A DNA stretch of 64,000 nucleotides from Pedobacter sp. BAL39 (lineage in GTDB: Bacteria > Bacteroidota > Bacteroidia > Sphingobacteriales > Sphingobacteriaceae). Below the pieces are notes generated by a model. That model made no database searches. It worked only from the letters and a program-made list of their open reading frames with translations, and had not been told where the DNA came from. Position 1 is the first letter of the stretch, and each line of letters starts with the position of its first letter. Positions 45,125 through 52,375 of the stretch are shown here, in pieces. The position numbers and the translations under genes are program-made. Location of the stretch: positions 62,001 through 126,000 of the forward strand of contig NZ_ABCM01000015.1 in assembly GCF_000170795.1 (NCBI RefSeq), given 5' to 3'.

Positions 45125-45359
45125 TAAAATCGAAGCTGATTTATGAGAATAATTATTTGCCTTAAATATTGGTCTTATTGCAGGCATGCTGGTTTTTCAA
45201 GTTCGAACTGAGGACGCTGTACCCGGTTCAAATCAGTTTATAGGGTTCAGGTTCTTCCTGGGCAGCATCAGAAGACAAACTATCGCATTTATTACATAGG
45301 TATAGGCGTTCATCAACTGAATAATCAATATTTTTAGGCCAAAATCCTAATACACATAC

Positions 45360-47864
45360 ATGAAGAAAATTTACTACCTGATTTTTACGGTGTTTGGTGT
45401 CAGTGCTAATGCCTTTGCGCAGACAAAAACATTCACCATCACCGAGTCGGTTACACCGGCACCTGTTGCAAATTACCAGTTGGCCTCTCGCTTTTCACCT
45501 AATAAATTAAAAAAACTGATTTACTCCACGGCAGTAGATCCGCATTGGCTGAAGCTCAGTAATCGCTTTTGGTATGAGTATGAGACGCCTGCGGGTAAGG
45601 AATGGTACCTGGTGAACCCGTCTTCCAAACAAAAGCTAAAAATGTTTGACCGTGATCGGCTGGCGGCGGAGATCACCACCATCATGCGTGACCCTTTTGA
45701 TGCACAACACCTGCCCCTGGAGAACCTGAAGTTCTCATCCGATGAAAAGAGCATCACCTTCGAGCTGAAGAGCAGCATTGATGAGCTAAAAAAAGACCGT
45801 AAGGATAAAAAAGCCGCTGACTCCATGCAGAAGAAAATTTTCTTCTTCAACTATGAATTTGCAGGAGCGAAGCTCAGCGAAATACCCAACTACACCAAAC
45901 CAAAGGCTAAACCTTCCTGGGGCGCAGTAGCACCGGATTCCTCCGCAGTCATCTTCAGCAGAAACTACAACCTCTACTGGATGGATAAGGCAAATTACCA
46001 GAAAGCGGTAAAAAATGAAGAGGACAGTACGATTGTGGAACATCAGCTTACGAAAAACGGCGAGAAATTTTACGCCTACGGCAGCAATGGTGATGGAGAA
46101 AACAACGAGGAACAGGAAAAGAACAATAAAAAGAGAAGGAGGGCCTTCGTACTGTGGTCGCCAAATGCCAAATATTTCATCCTCAGCCGTACGGACTCCC
46201 GGAAAGTGAAAGACCTCTGGGTCATCAATAACGTAGCCGCAGGAAGGCCTACTCTGGAGACGTATAAGTACCAGATGCCGGGTGAAGCGGAAGCTCCTGT
46301 TGATGAACTGCTGTTGTTCGACTTTAACGCCAAATCGTTCAAAAAGCTGAATACTGCGGCTTTCAAAGATCAGAGCACCGGGGTGTTCTCCGCACCACAG
46401 CTGAATAAGGACCGCGACAATGAGTTCAGGCCGTCATTGTGGCTTGGTGACGACAGCAGGTTTTATTTCTCACGCATCAGCAGGGATCTTAAAAGGGCCG
46501 ATATCGGTACCATCGAGGTGAATAGCGGCAAGGTGACCGTGCTGATTGAGGAGCGTTTCAATACCTATGTGGAGCTCAACAGACCGGCGGTGGTTAATGG
46601 CGGTAAGGAACTGATCCATTGGTCTGAACGTGACGGCTGGGCGCATTTCTACCTCATGGATGGAAATGGCAAACTCAAAAATCAGATCACCAAAGGAAAT
46701 TTTCATTGTGAGGAGATCGTGAATGTAGATGAGAAAAACAGGGTGCTTTATTTTACTGCCAATGGCCGAGAAGTTAAGGAAGATCCCTATTATCTGCACC
46801 TCTACCGCATCAACTTTGACGGTTCCGGACTGAAATTGCTGAATGCGGGCGACTTCGACCATGCCATCAGCATGAATGATGAGGCTAAATTTTTTGTGGA
46901 CAATTTTTCCAGGGTCAACACCGCACCAAAATCGGTATTGTCCGACAATAATGGCCGTGTAATTATGAACCTGGAAACCACAGATTTGTCACTGCTCATG
47001 GCCACTGGTTATAAATTCCCTGAACCATTTAAAGTAAAAGCTGATGACGGCATCACCGACATCTATGGCGTAATGTATAAACCTTTCGACTTCGATCCGG
47101 CAAAGAAATACCCGATCATTGAGTATGTATATCCTGGTCCGCAAACTGAAGCCGTAAATAAGGCCTTCAGCAAAAGCATGGACAGAACGGAACGCCTCGC
47201 TCAGTTCGGATATATCGTTGTTACGGTGGGAAACAGAGGTGGAAATCCGGCACGTTCCAAATGGTACCATACCTACGGCTACGGTAACCTCCGCGACTAC
47301 GGACTGGCAGATAAAAAGGCAGCGGTAGAGCAGCTTGCCGACAGATATCCTTTTATTGACGCGAGCAGAGTGGGGATTACCGGGCACTCCGGCGGAGGCT
47401 TCATGTCCACCGCCGCCATGCTGGTGTATCCTGACTTCTTCAAGGCTGCAGTGTCCAACGCTGGAAATCATGACAATAGCATTTACAACAGATGGTGGAG
47501 TGAGAAACACCATGGTGTGAAAGAAATCGTTTCCGCAAAAGGCGATACGACCTTCAAGTATAGCATCGATAAAAACCCTGATCTTGCAAAAAATCTTAAA
47601 GGGCACCTTTTACTGATGACCGGAGATGTAGATAACAACGTACACCCTGCAAATACCATAAGGGTTGCGAATGCGCTAATGCGGGCCGGTAAAAGGTTTG
47701 AATTTGCCATCATACCCGGACAAAGACATGCTTTTGGCGACCTGACAGAATATGCGTTCTGGAAACTTGCAGACCATTTTAACAAATACCTGATCGGTGA
47801 TTTTACGACACCTCAGCAAGTAAATATCACTGAAATTGACCGCGAGATCGAGCTGAAAAAATAA
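45360..47864 (+). CDS. Exported S9 (dipeptidyl peptidase IV-like) serine peptidase
   Basis: An 834-residue periplasmic peptidase. Residues 1-21 are a signal peptide ending AFAQ. A DPP-IV-type beta-propeller spans about 60-540, with a Lys/Asn/Glu-rich insert near 235-258. The alpha/beta-hydrolase domain has the nucleophile Ser in GHSGGG (about 676), the acid Asp in MTGDVDNNVHP and the His in GQRHAFGD. It cleaves short peptides after the N-terminal X-Pro or X-Ala position in related enzymes. Monocistronic; a structured palindrome begins 2 bases after its stop. Confidence 0.9.
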   Translation: MKKIYYLIFTVFGVSANAFAQTKTFTITESVTPAPVANYQLASRFSPNKLKKLIYSTAVDPHWLKLSNRFWYEYETPAGKEWYLVNPSSKQKLKMFDRDRLAAEITTIMRDPFDAQHLPLENLKFSSDEKSITFELKSSIDELKKDRKDKKAADSMQKKIFFFNYEFAGAKLSEIPNYTKPKAKPSWGAVAPDSSAVIFSRNYNLYWMDKANYQKAVKNEEDSTIVEHQLTKNGEKFYAYGSNGDGENNEEQEKNNKKRRRAFVLWSPNAKYFILSRTDSRKVKDLWVINNVAAGRPTLETYKYQMPGEAEAPVDELLLFDFNAKSFKKLNTAAFKDQSTGVFSAPQLNKDRDNEFRPSLWLGDDSRFYFSRISRDLKRADIGTIEVNSGKVTVLIEERFNTYVELNRPAVVNGGKELIHWSERDGWAHFYLMDGNGKLKNQITKGNFHCEEIVNVDEKNRVLYFTANGREVKEDPYYLHLYRINFDGSGLKLLNAGDFDHAISMNDEAKFFVDNFSRVNTAPKSVLSDNNGRVIMNLETTDLSLLMATGYKFPEPFKVKADDGITDIYGVMYKPFDFDPAKKYPIIEYVYPGPQTEAVNKAFSKSMDRTERLAQFGYIVVTVGNRGGNPARSKWYHTYGYGNLRDYGLADKKAAVEQLADRYPFIDASRVGITGHSGGGFMSTAAMLVYPDFFKAAVSNAGNHDNSIYNRWWSEKHHGVKEIVSAKGDTTFKYSIDKNPDLAKNLKGHLLLMTGDVDNNVHPANTIRVANALMRAGKRFEFAIIPGQRHAFGDLTEYAFWKLADHFNKYLIGDFTTPQQVNITEIDREIELKK

Positions 47865-47865
47865 T

Positions 47866-47942
47866 AAAAAAACAGATGTGTTTTTCGTTCCCAAATCTAT
47901 GAAGGAAAGATTTGCACGTTCTCAAAACACATCTGTTTTTTT
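47866..47942 (+). repeat. Structured intergenic element, copy 2
   Basis: Outer arms 47866-47884 and 47924-47942 pair perfectly over 19 bases (AAAAAAACAGATGTGTTTT). Inner hairpin CAAATCT/AGATTTG at 47892-47898 and 47908-47914. Internal loop strands: TCGTTCC and CACGTTCTC. Nearly the same inner part as copy 3 on its minus strand. It ends in T8, so it probably terminates the S9 peptidase transcript. Confidence 0.85.
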
Positions 47943-47968
47943 TGGAATTTCTCCATGCCGGTCCGAAG

Positions 47969-47997
47969 CCGGTTAAGTTGCGTAACGGAGTTTTTTT
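47969..47997 (+). terminator. Terminator-like hairpin
   Basis: CCGGTTA/TAACGG with one bulged base, 7-base loop, then AG and T7. Confidence 0.5.
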
Positions 47998-48018
47998 GCT
48001 GAAAAGCTTGAATGTTTG

Positions 48019-48043
48019 AAGGTCGCAATTTGCGGCCTTTTTT
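48019..48043 (+). terminator. Terminator-like hairpin
   Basis: AAGGTCGCA/TGCGGCCTT (9 bp, one G-T pair), loop ATT, then a T-run. No gene is known just upstream, so it may end a small RNA or back up the preceding terminators. Confidence 0.65.
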
Positions 48044-48220
48044 GGATAAGTCTGTATTGTTTTTTGCGGCGCTGTTTTTTACTTTGCCGCTTATTTTTGT
48101 GTCGTTCCTGTTTTTTTACCCGCAAATGTGCGACGCATTTGTTTTCCGGAAGATCCATCCGGAGGCAAGATGTTGGTGTTGCTGCTTTGCCTGTTAATCG
48201 ATCCCAGGTGTTCTGCCCGG

Positions 48221-49324
48221 TTAGTTGATCCCCAGTTTCTTTTTCAAGTCTTTTGATAAGGCTGCTTTAGGTACCACAAGGCTGACGGTATTGATGGCGA
48301 AATAGGGCTCTGATACCTCAATGTAACCCTTGAACGGACCGACCGGACCCCAGGAGTTTTTCACCTTGAAAAAATATTTTCCATTTGCAGATTGATCCAG
48401 GCCCACGAGGTGCATAAGGTGATCATCCTGAGTCGTCAGGTTTTCATACAACTGCTGACGAAGTGATGCGGAATAGGCTTTTTCTTTGGCATCGGGGTTT
48501 AGCGGATTGGCCTTTACATCTGCATCATTTTCAAATAACAGCGCATAACCGTTGTCCTGCTGGAAATCGTTGTTGCTGATATCAGCATCCCACATTACGG
48601 TATACCCATCTTTTAAGGACGATTTGGTCAGGTCGATCATTTCTTCTAAAGGGAGGTTGTAGAACGCACCATTTGCGAAGTTGTCCGGTGCCTCAAGCAC
48701 AAATTGAGTATAATAGGGGTGGTGAGTGAAGGAACTGATGCTGACATAATCGTTAGCGTCAAATTTCAACACCTCCTTTGCAAAGGTGATGGGGGTATAA
48801 TTTTTTCCTTTATAGTCAAAGTTGGCTGGCGGTGTACCCATTTTTTTATTGAGAATGGCTTCATAGCCCTGGAGCCAATTTTTATCTAAAGGACGTTTTT
48901 TCAGTACATCATCAAGGTATGTTTTCAATTCATCTGCAAGTCCGCTATGATTGGGTACTTCACCACTTGCACCCTGGAATACCTCCTGTGGCAGGGCTCC
49001 ATAAGTTGCGGTGGCATGGATCAGATCGTGACCAAGTCCGCCTTCACTAAATTGCGCTTTGCCCTGTCTCAGGATATAATTTTTTGCTTTTTCAATGTAG
49101 ACACCACGTGTAGTAAACATCTCAGAAAGGTTGAACTCCCCCAGTCCACGGCGCATTTCCTCAGATTCAATAAGGGAAGTCGTAGAATAGTTCCAGCAGG
49201 TACCTGATTGCCCCTGATCTTTAATATTGGTCGAGGCATTATCTTTAATGGTCTTTAGAGGCGTTTGTGCTTGTGTGGAAAGGACTAATCCTAAACCGCA
49301 GGTGATTAAGAAGATTTTCTTCAT
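48221..49324 (-). CDS. Exported C1-family cysteine peptidase (aminopeptidase C / bleomycin hydrolase type)
   Basis: A 367-residue papain-fold peptidase. Signal peptide 1-20 (ends TQAQ). KDQGQSGTCWNYSTTS holds the oxyanion Gln and nucleophile Cys43; DDHLMHLVGLDQ holds the His; FKVKNSWG the Asn. The Met-His-Leu-Val-Gly order and the length fit the PepC/bleomycin-hydrolase branch, but here it is exported, unlike cytosolic PepC. ATG at 49322-49324 chosen, because MKKIFLI starts a proper signal; the in-frame codons before it do not. It probably works in the periplasm next to the S9 peptidase encoded convergently. Confidence 0.87.
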   Translation of the reverse strand: MKKIFLITCGLGLVLSTQAQTPLKTIKDNASTNIKDQGQSGTCWNYSTTSLIESEEMRRGLGEFNLSEMFTTRGVYIEKAKNYILRQGKAQFSEGGLGHDLIHATATYGALPQEVFQGASGEVPNHSGLADELKTYLDDVLKKRPLDKNWLQGYEAILNKKMGTPPANFDYKGKNYTPITFAKEVLKFDANDYVSISSFTHHPYYTQFVLEAPDNFANGAFYNLPLEEMIDLTKSSLKDGYTVMWDADISNNDFQQDNGYALLFENDADVKANPLNPDAKEKAYSASLRQQLYENLTTQDDHLMHLVGLDQSANGKYFFKVKNSWGPVGPFKGYIEVSEPYFAINTVSLVVPKAALSKDLKKKLGIN

Positions 49325-49722
49325 GTTGATCTGTTGTTGAAGCAACTAATTTAGGGATTTTTCATACCGTTTTTATCATCTGAGCTCCGCGATCTTATTT
49401 TGGCCATGTTTTACAGCCCTGCTGCCCTTCGGATGCTGATATGACCACTCCGCAAGCCTTAAAACAAAGGAACACATCAACCCAAACTCCCCCCACAAAA
49501 AAAGTACAGCCCTGCCCCACTTAGCATTCCACTTTCCTCCAGTAGGCACCAACAAGTAACATTTATGGACCATCGTCCTCTGCAATATGATATAGTAAGA
49601 TGCAGAAATAAAACAGGTGTTCTTTTGAGGACGTGCAAATCTTTTCTTCAAAGATTTGGGGACGAAAAAAACACCTGTTTTATTTCAATTAACAAAATCA
49701 TTTTTGCTTGTTTAAACGTTAT
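49325..49722. other. Divergent intergenic region holding element copy 3
   Basis: A 398-bp gap between the C1 peptidase and GH130 genes. It contains element copy 3 (49606-49685). A 91-codon minus-strand frame (49376-49651) runs into the element and has no recognisable content. No clear -7 box was found for either gene. Confidence 0.55.
49606..49685 (-). repeat. Structured intergenic element, copy 3
   Basis: Outer arms 49606-49626 and 49665-49685 pair over 21 positions with one mismatch (AAATAAAACAGGTGT core). Inner hairpin CAAATCTTT/AAAGATTTG at 49636-49644 and 49650-49658. Read on the minus strand the loop strands are CGTCCC and CACGTCCTC, close to copy 2. It lies 37 bases before the GH130 start and about 280 before the C1 peptidase start, so unlike the other copies it does not follow a stop codon. 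Confidence 0.85.
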
Positions 49723-51234
49723 ATGGTTATGAGATTACTAGTAGAACGAAAGCCGGTAAAGGTATATCCAGATCCTAAGAGAGTCATTGCCCGTTTTTTC
49801 TTTAATGGAGATGAACGTGCTGAGGAGGTGGTCAAGCATGTTATGTCGTTGACAGACAAGCAGGTGTTCGGGATTATATCACCTTTGCTGCAGGAATATT
49901 CCAAGCGGCACCGTAACATCACCAAGATCCTTACGCGTCATTGTAAGAAGGTGATGCGTCGTATTGAGGCGGCCGGTTTTGATCCGGAGTCGTTGGATAA
50001 GTATCAGCGTTTGCTGATTGGTTCATACTTTACGCATGAGTATTCCATTGAATCTGCTGCATTTTTCAATCCATCGATTGTGGAAGACCCGGATCAGACC
50101 GAGCTCGTAGAGGGTGAAAAACGCGTCATCATCAGCTTCAGGGCGGTAGGTGAAGGGCATATCTCGTCAGTTGTGTTCAGAAGGGCTTTGATTGATAGAG
50201 ACAACAACATCACGGTAATCCCTGCAGGTAACTATATCGATGAGGCAGAGGTCGTAAAAAATGCCGTTTACAATAAGAAACTGTTTCTGAAGAAGGCGAT
50301 TGATTCCAAAATTGATGTCGAGGTACTGGACGAACTGGGAGGAAAGCTGGAAGATAAGTTCGATTATGCCACACTGAGAAAAATTATCATCGACGGCAAG
50401 AGCCTGCAGGAGGACGACCTGAAGAAGTTACAATATGATAAGATCCTGTGGTTATCAGATACCTATCATGAAATCAGTTTCTCCAGGGATACTGATATAT
50501 CTGACAGGGTGATCTTCCCGATTTCAGAATTTGAGCGCAAGGGGATAGAGGATGCACGTTTTGTAAGGTTCACGAAGGACGACGGGTCTGTAATTTATTA
50601 CGCCACTTACACCGCTTTTGATGGAGCGATGATCATGCCTAAGCTGTTGCAGACCACAGATTTTTACGATTTTAAAATCAGCCCGCTGCATGGCGTGGGT
50701 GCGCAGAACAAAAACCTGGCCCTATTTCCGAGGAAGATCAAGGGTAAATATGTAATGATGTCACGTATTGACGGATGGAATAACTACCTGATGTATTCAG
50801 ATAAACTAACGGTATGGGACAACCCGGTGAAGCTGCAGTCCCCAAAATTCCCCTGGGAATTTATACAGATTGGGAATTGTGGTTCTCCGATAGAGACGCC
50901 AGATGGCTGGCTTGTCATTACCCATGGCGTCGGGCCTATGCGCCGCTATTGCCTGGGCGCAAGTCTGTTTGATCTGGAAGATCCTTCGAGGGAAATTGGA
51001 CGACTGGAGGAGCCCTTGGTAGTACCGAATAACGATGAGCGTGAAGGTTATGTGCCGAATGTTTTGTATTCCTGCGGGTCCATCATACACAATGGTGAGC
51101 TGATCATACCTTATGGACTATCCGATTATTGCTCTTCATTTGCTTCGGTAAAAATAGACCTGGTATTAGAGAAACTGAAAAATTCGGCCCTGGCGATACT
51201 TAACGAAGACGAGCAGGTCATTCAGCCTTCTTAA
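49723..51234 (+). CDS. GH130-family mannoside phosphorylase/hydrolase
   Basis: A 503-residue five-bladed propeller enzyme of the GH130 class. The first 100 residues form a helical N-terminal part; the propeller begins near FFNPSIVEDPDQTE and contains SFRAVGEGHISSV, GIEDARFVRF with the GxEDxR motif, MMSRIDGWNNYLM, GNCGSPIETPDGWLVITHG and VPNVLYSCG. Members cleave or phosphorolyse beta-1,2- or beta-1,4-mannosides; the long form with N-terminal helices may be a hydrolase. Convergent with two GT4 genes, suggesting a mannose-type glycan made and turned over at one locus. Start: ATG at 49723 (49729 also possible). Confidence 0.85.
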   Translation: MVMRLLVERKPVKVYPDPKRVIARFFFNGDERAEEVVKHVMSLTDKQVFGIISPLLQEYSKRHRNITKILTRHCKKVMRRIEAAGFDPESLDKYQRLLIGSYFTHEYSIESAAFFNPSIVEDPDQTELVEGEKRVIISFRAVGEGHISSVVFRRALIDRDNNITVIPAGNYIDEAEVVKNAVYNKKLFLKKAIDSKIDVEVLDELGGKLEDKFDYATLRKIIIDGKSLQEDDLKKLQYDKILWLSDTYHEISFSRDTDISDRVIFPISEFERKGIEDARFVRFTKDDGSVIYYATYTAFDGAMIMPKLLQTTDFYDFKISPLHGVGAQNKNLALFPRKIKGKYVMMSRIDGWNNYLMYSDKLTVWDNPVKLQSPKFPWEFIQIGNCGSPIETPDGWLVITHGVGPMRRYCLGASLFDLEDPSREIGRLEEPLVVPNNDEREGYVPNVLYSCGSIIHNGELIIPYGLSDYCSSFASVKIDLVLEKLKNSALAILNEDEQVIQPS

Positions 51235-51289
51235 AGAAGATATTGAGTGTTTGAAGAGAAACTTTAGGATACATTTGACTATGGTTAAA

Positions 51290-51330
51290 GATCATCATCC
51301 TTCGAGCTTAAGCAAGATTGGATGATGATC
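51290..51330. terminator. Hairpin between convergent GH130 and GT4 genes
   Basis: An 11-bp perfect stem GATCATCATCC/GGATGATGATC around a 19-base loop. No T-run follows directly; probable bidirectional transcription end. Confidence 0.65.
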
Positions 51331-51352
51331 CGTATTTAAATGTGATCCATAC

Positions 51353-52369
51353 TTAAATATGGTCCGTTTTTAAGATATGATGGTAGAGGCTCAGATAGTC
51401 TGCTACCATTTTTTCTTTAGAGAACTTTTCAGCTGCCCATGTGCGACAGTTCTGCCGGTTTATGGAGGAGGTGTTGCTGACAGCCGCTACGGCTTCATCC
51501 ACATTTGAGACGAGAAATCCTGTATGCCCATGATCAATCAGTTCCGGCATGGAGCCTTTGCTGAAGGCAATTACAGGAGTGCCACATAACATGGCTTCAG
51601 CAACGCTTAGTCCGAAAGGTTCTTCAAAGTTAATGGGGTGTAGCAGTGCAGCAGCATTGGACAGGAGCTCATTACGCTGTTCGGGGCCCGCAGATCCCAC
51701 ATAAACAATATCTGCACTCAATCGGGGAGCAATGCGTTCATTATAGTATTGCGCATCCTGGATGATGCCAGCAATGAGCAGTCTCCGCTTGCTTTGGATG
51801 GCAATATCGATCGCCTCAGCTGTACCTTTATCGGGATGAATCCTGCCAAAGAACAACAGGTATTCCTCTGGCGTCGGATTGAAGCCGAAGTTTTTCACTT
51901 CAAGCCCATTGTAGACTGTCGCGAGGTATTCCAGCGAGGGGTGGCGGTTGGAATCGCTGATAGAAACATAATGGCCATTTGTGTTGTACTTTTGGTAAAC
52001 AGGCAGAATCTTTTCCGAGGAGAAGCCATGTATGGTGGTGATAAACGGCGTTTTCGTTAATTTGGAATAGCTGAGCGGCAGGAAGTCATAATGATTGTGA
52101 ATAAGGTCAAACTCCGATGCTCTTTCCATCAGGTTGCTGATGTGAAGGCATTCTACAACTTTTGCGTCCAGGCTGCGGTCCTCCTCATATCCCATCCCAA
52201 TTACAGCATCTAAATTTCCGGACGTAATCGAATCACCTGTAGCAAACAAAGTGACGTCCAGGCCTTGTTGAACCAGGCCTTCAGTAAGGTTGGAGGCCAT
52301 TTGTTCCCAGGGACCATAATGGCGCGGAGGAGTTCTCCACGCCACAGGTGATAATACGGCTATCTTCAT
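51353..52369 (-). CDS. GT4-family glycosyltransferase
   Basis: A 338-residue GT-B enzyme. The N-terminal domain begins MKIAVLSPVAWRTPPRHYGP, with the open nucleotide-sugar site near HNHYDFLPLSYS. The C-terminal half has YLLFFGRIHPDKGTAEAIDIA, the GRxxxxKG donor motif, and EPFGLSVAEAMLCGTPVIAF, the ExFG/EAMxCGTPV motif of GT4. Retaining transfer from a nucleotide sugar; donor unknown. It follows the 760-residue GT4 fusion by 6 bases, so the two are one operon. Confidence 0.88.
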   Translation of the reverse strand: MKIAVLSPVAWRTPPRHYGPWEQMASNLTEGLVQQGLDVTLFATGDSITSGNLDAVIGMGYEEDRSLDAKVVECLHISNLMERASEFDLIHNHYDFLPLSYSKLTKTPFITTIHGFSSEKILPVYQKYNTNGHYVSISDSNRHPSLEYLATVYNGLEVKNFGFNPTPEEYLLFFGRIHPDKGTAEAIDIAIQSKRRLLIAGIIQDAQYYNERIAPRLSADIVYVGSAGPEQRNELLSNAAALLHPINFEEPFGLSVAEAMLCGTPVIAFSKGSMPELIDHGHTGFLVSNVDEAVAAVSNTSSINRQNCRTWAAEKFSKEKMVADYLSLYHHILKTDHI

Positions 52370-52375
52370 ATGTCC

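Larger units (their letters stand above)
47943..48220. other. Intergenic region with further terminator-like hairpins, T-rich
   Basis: After element copy 2 the plus strand has two more hairpin-plus-T-run structures (47969-47997, 48019-48043), a T/G-rich stretch like that at 12.7-14.4 kb, and a weak stem CAAATG/CATTTG (48124-48142). A short sRNA could lie here; no coding frame convinces. Confidence 0.5.

Noticed and set aside
49376-49651. A 91-codon minus-strand frame upstream of the C1 peptidase.
   Set aside because: It begins inside structured element copy 3 and has no coding features; the element explains the sequence better.
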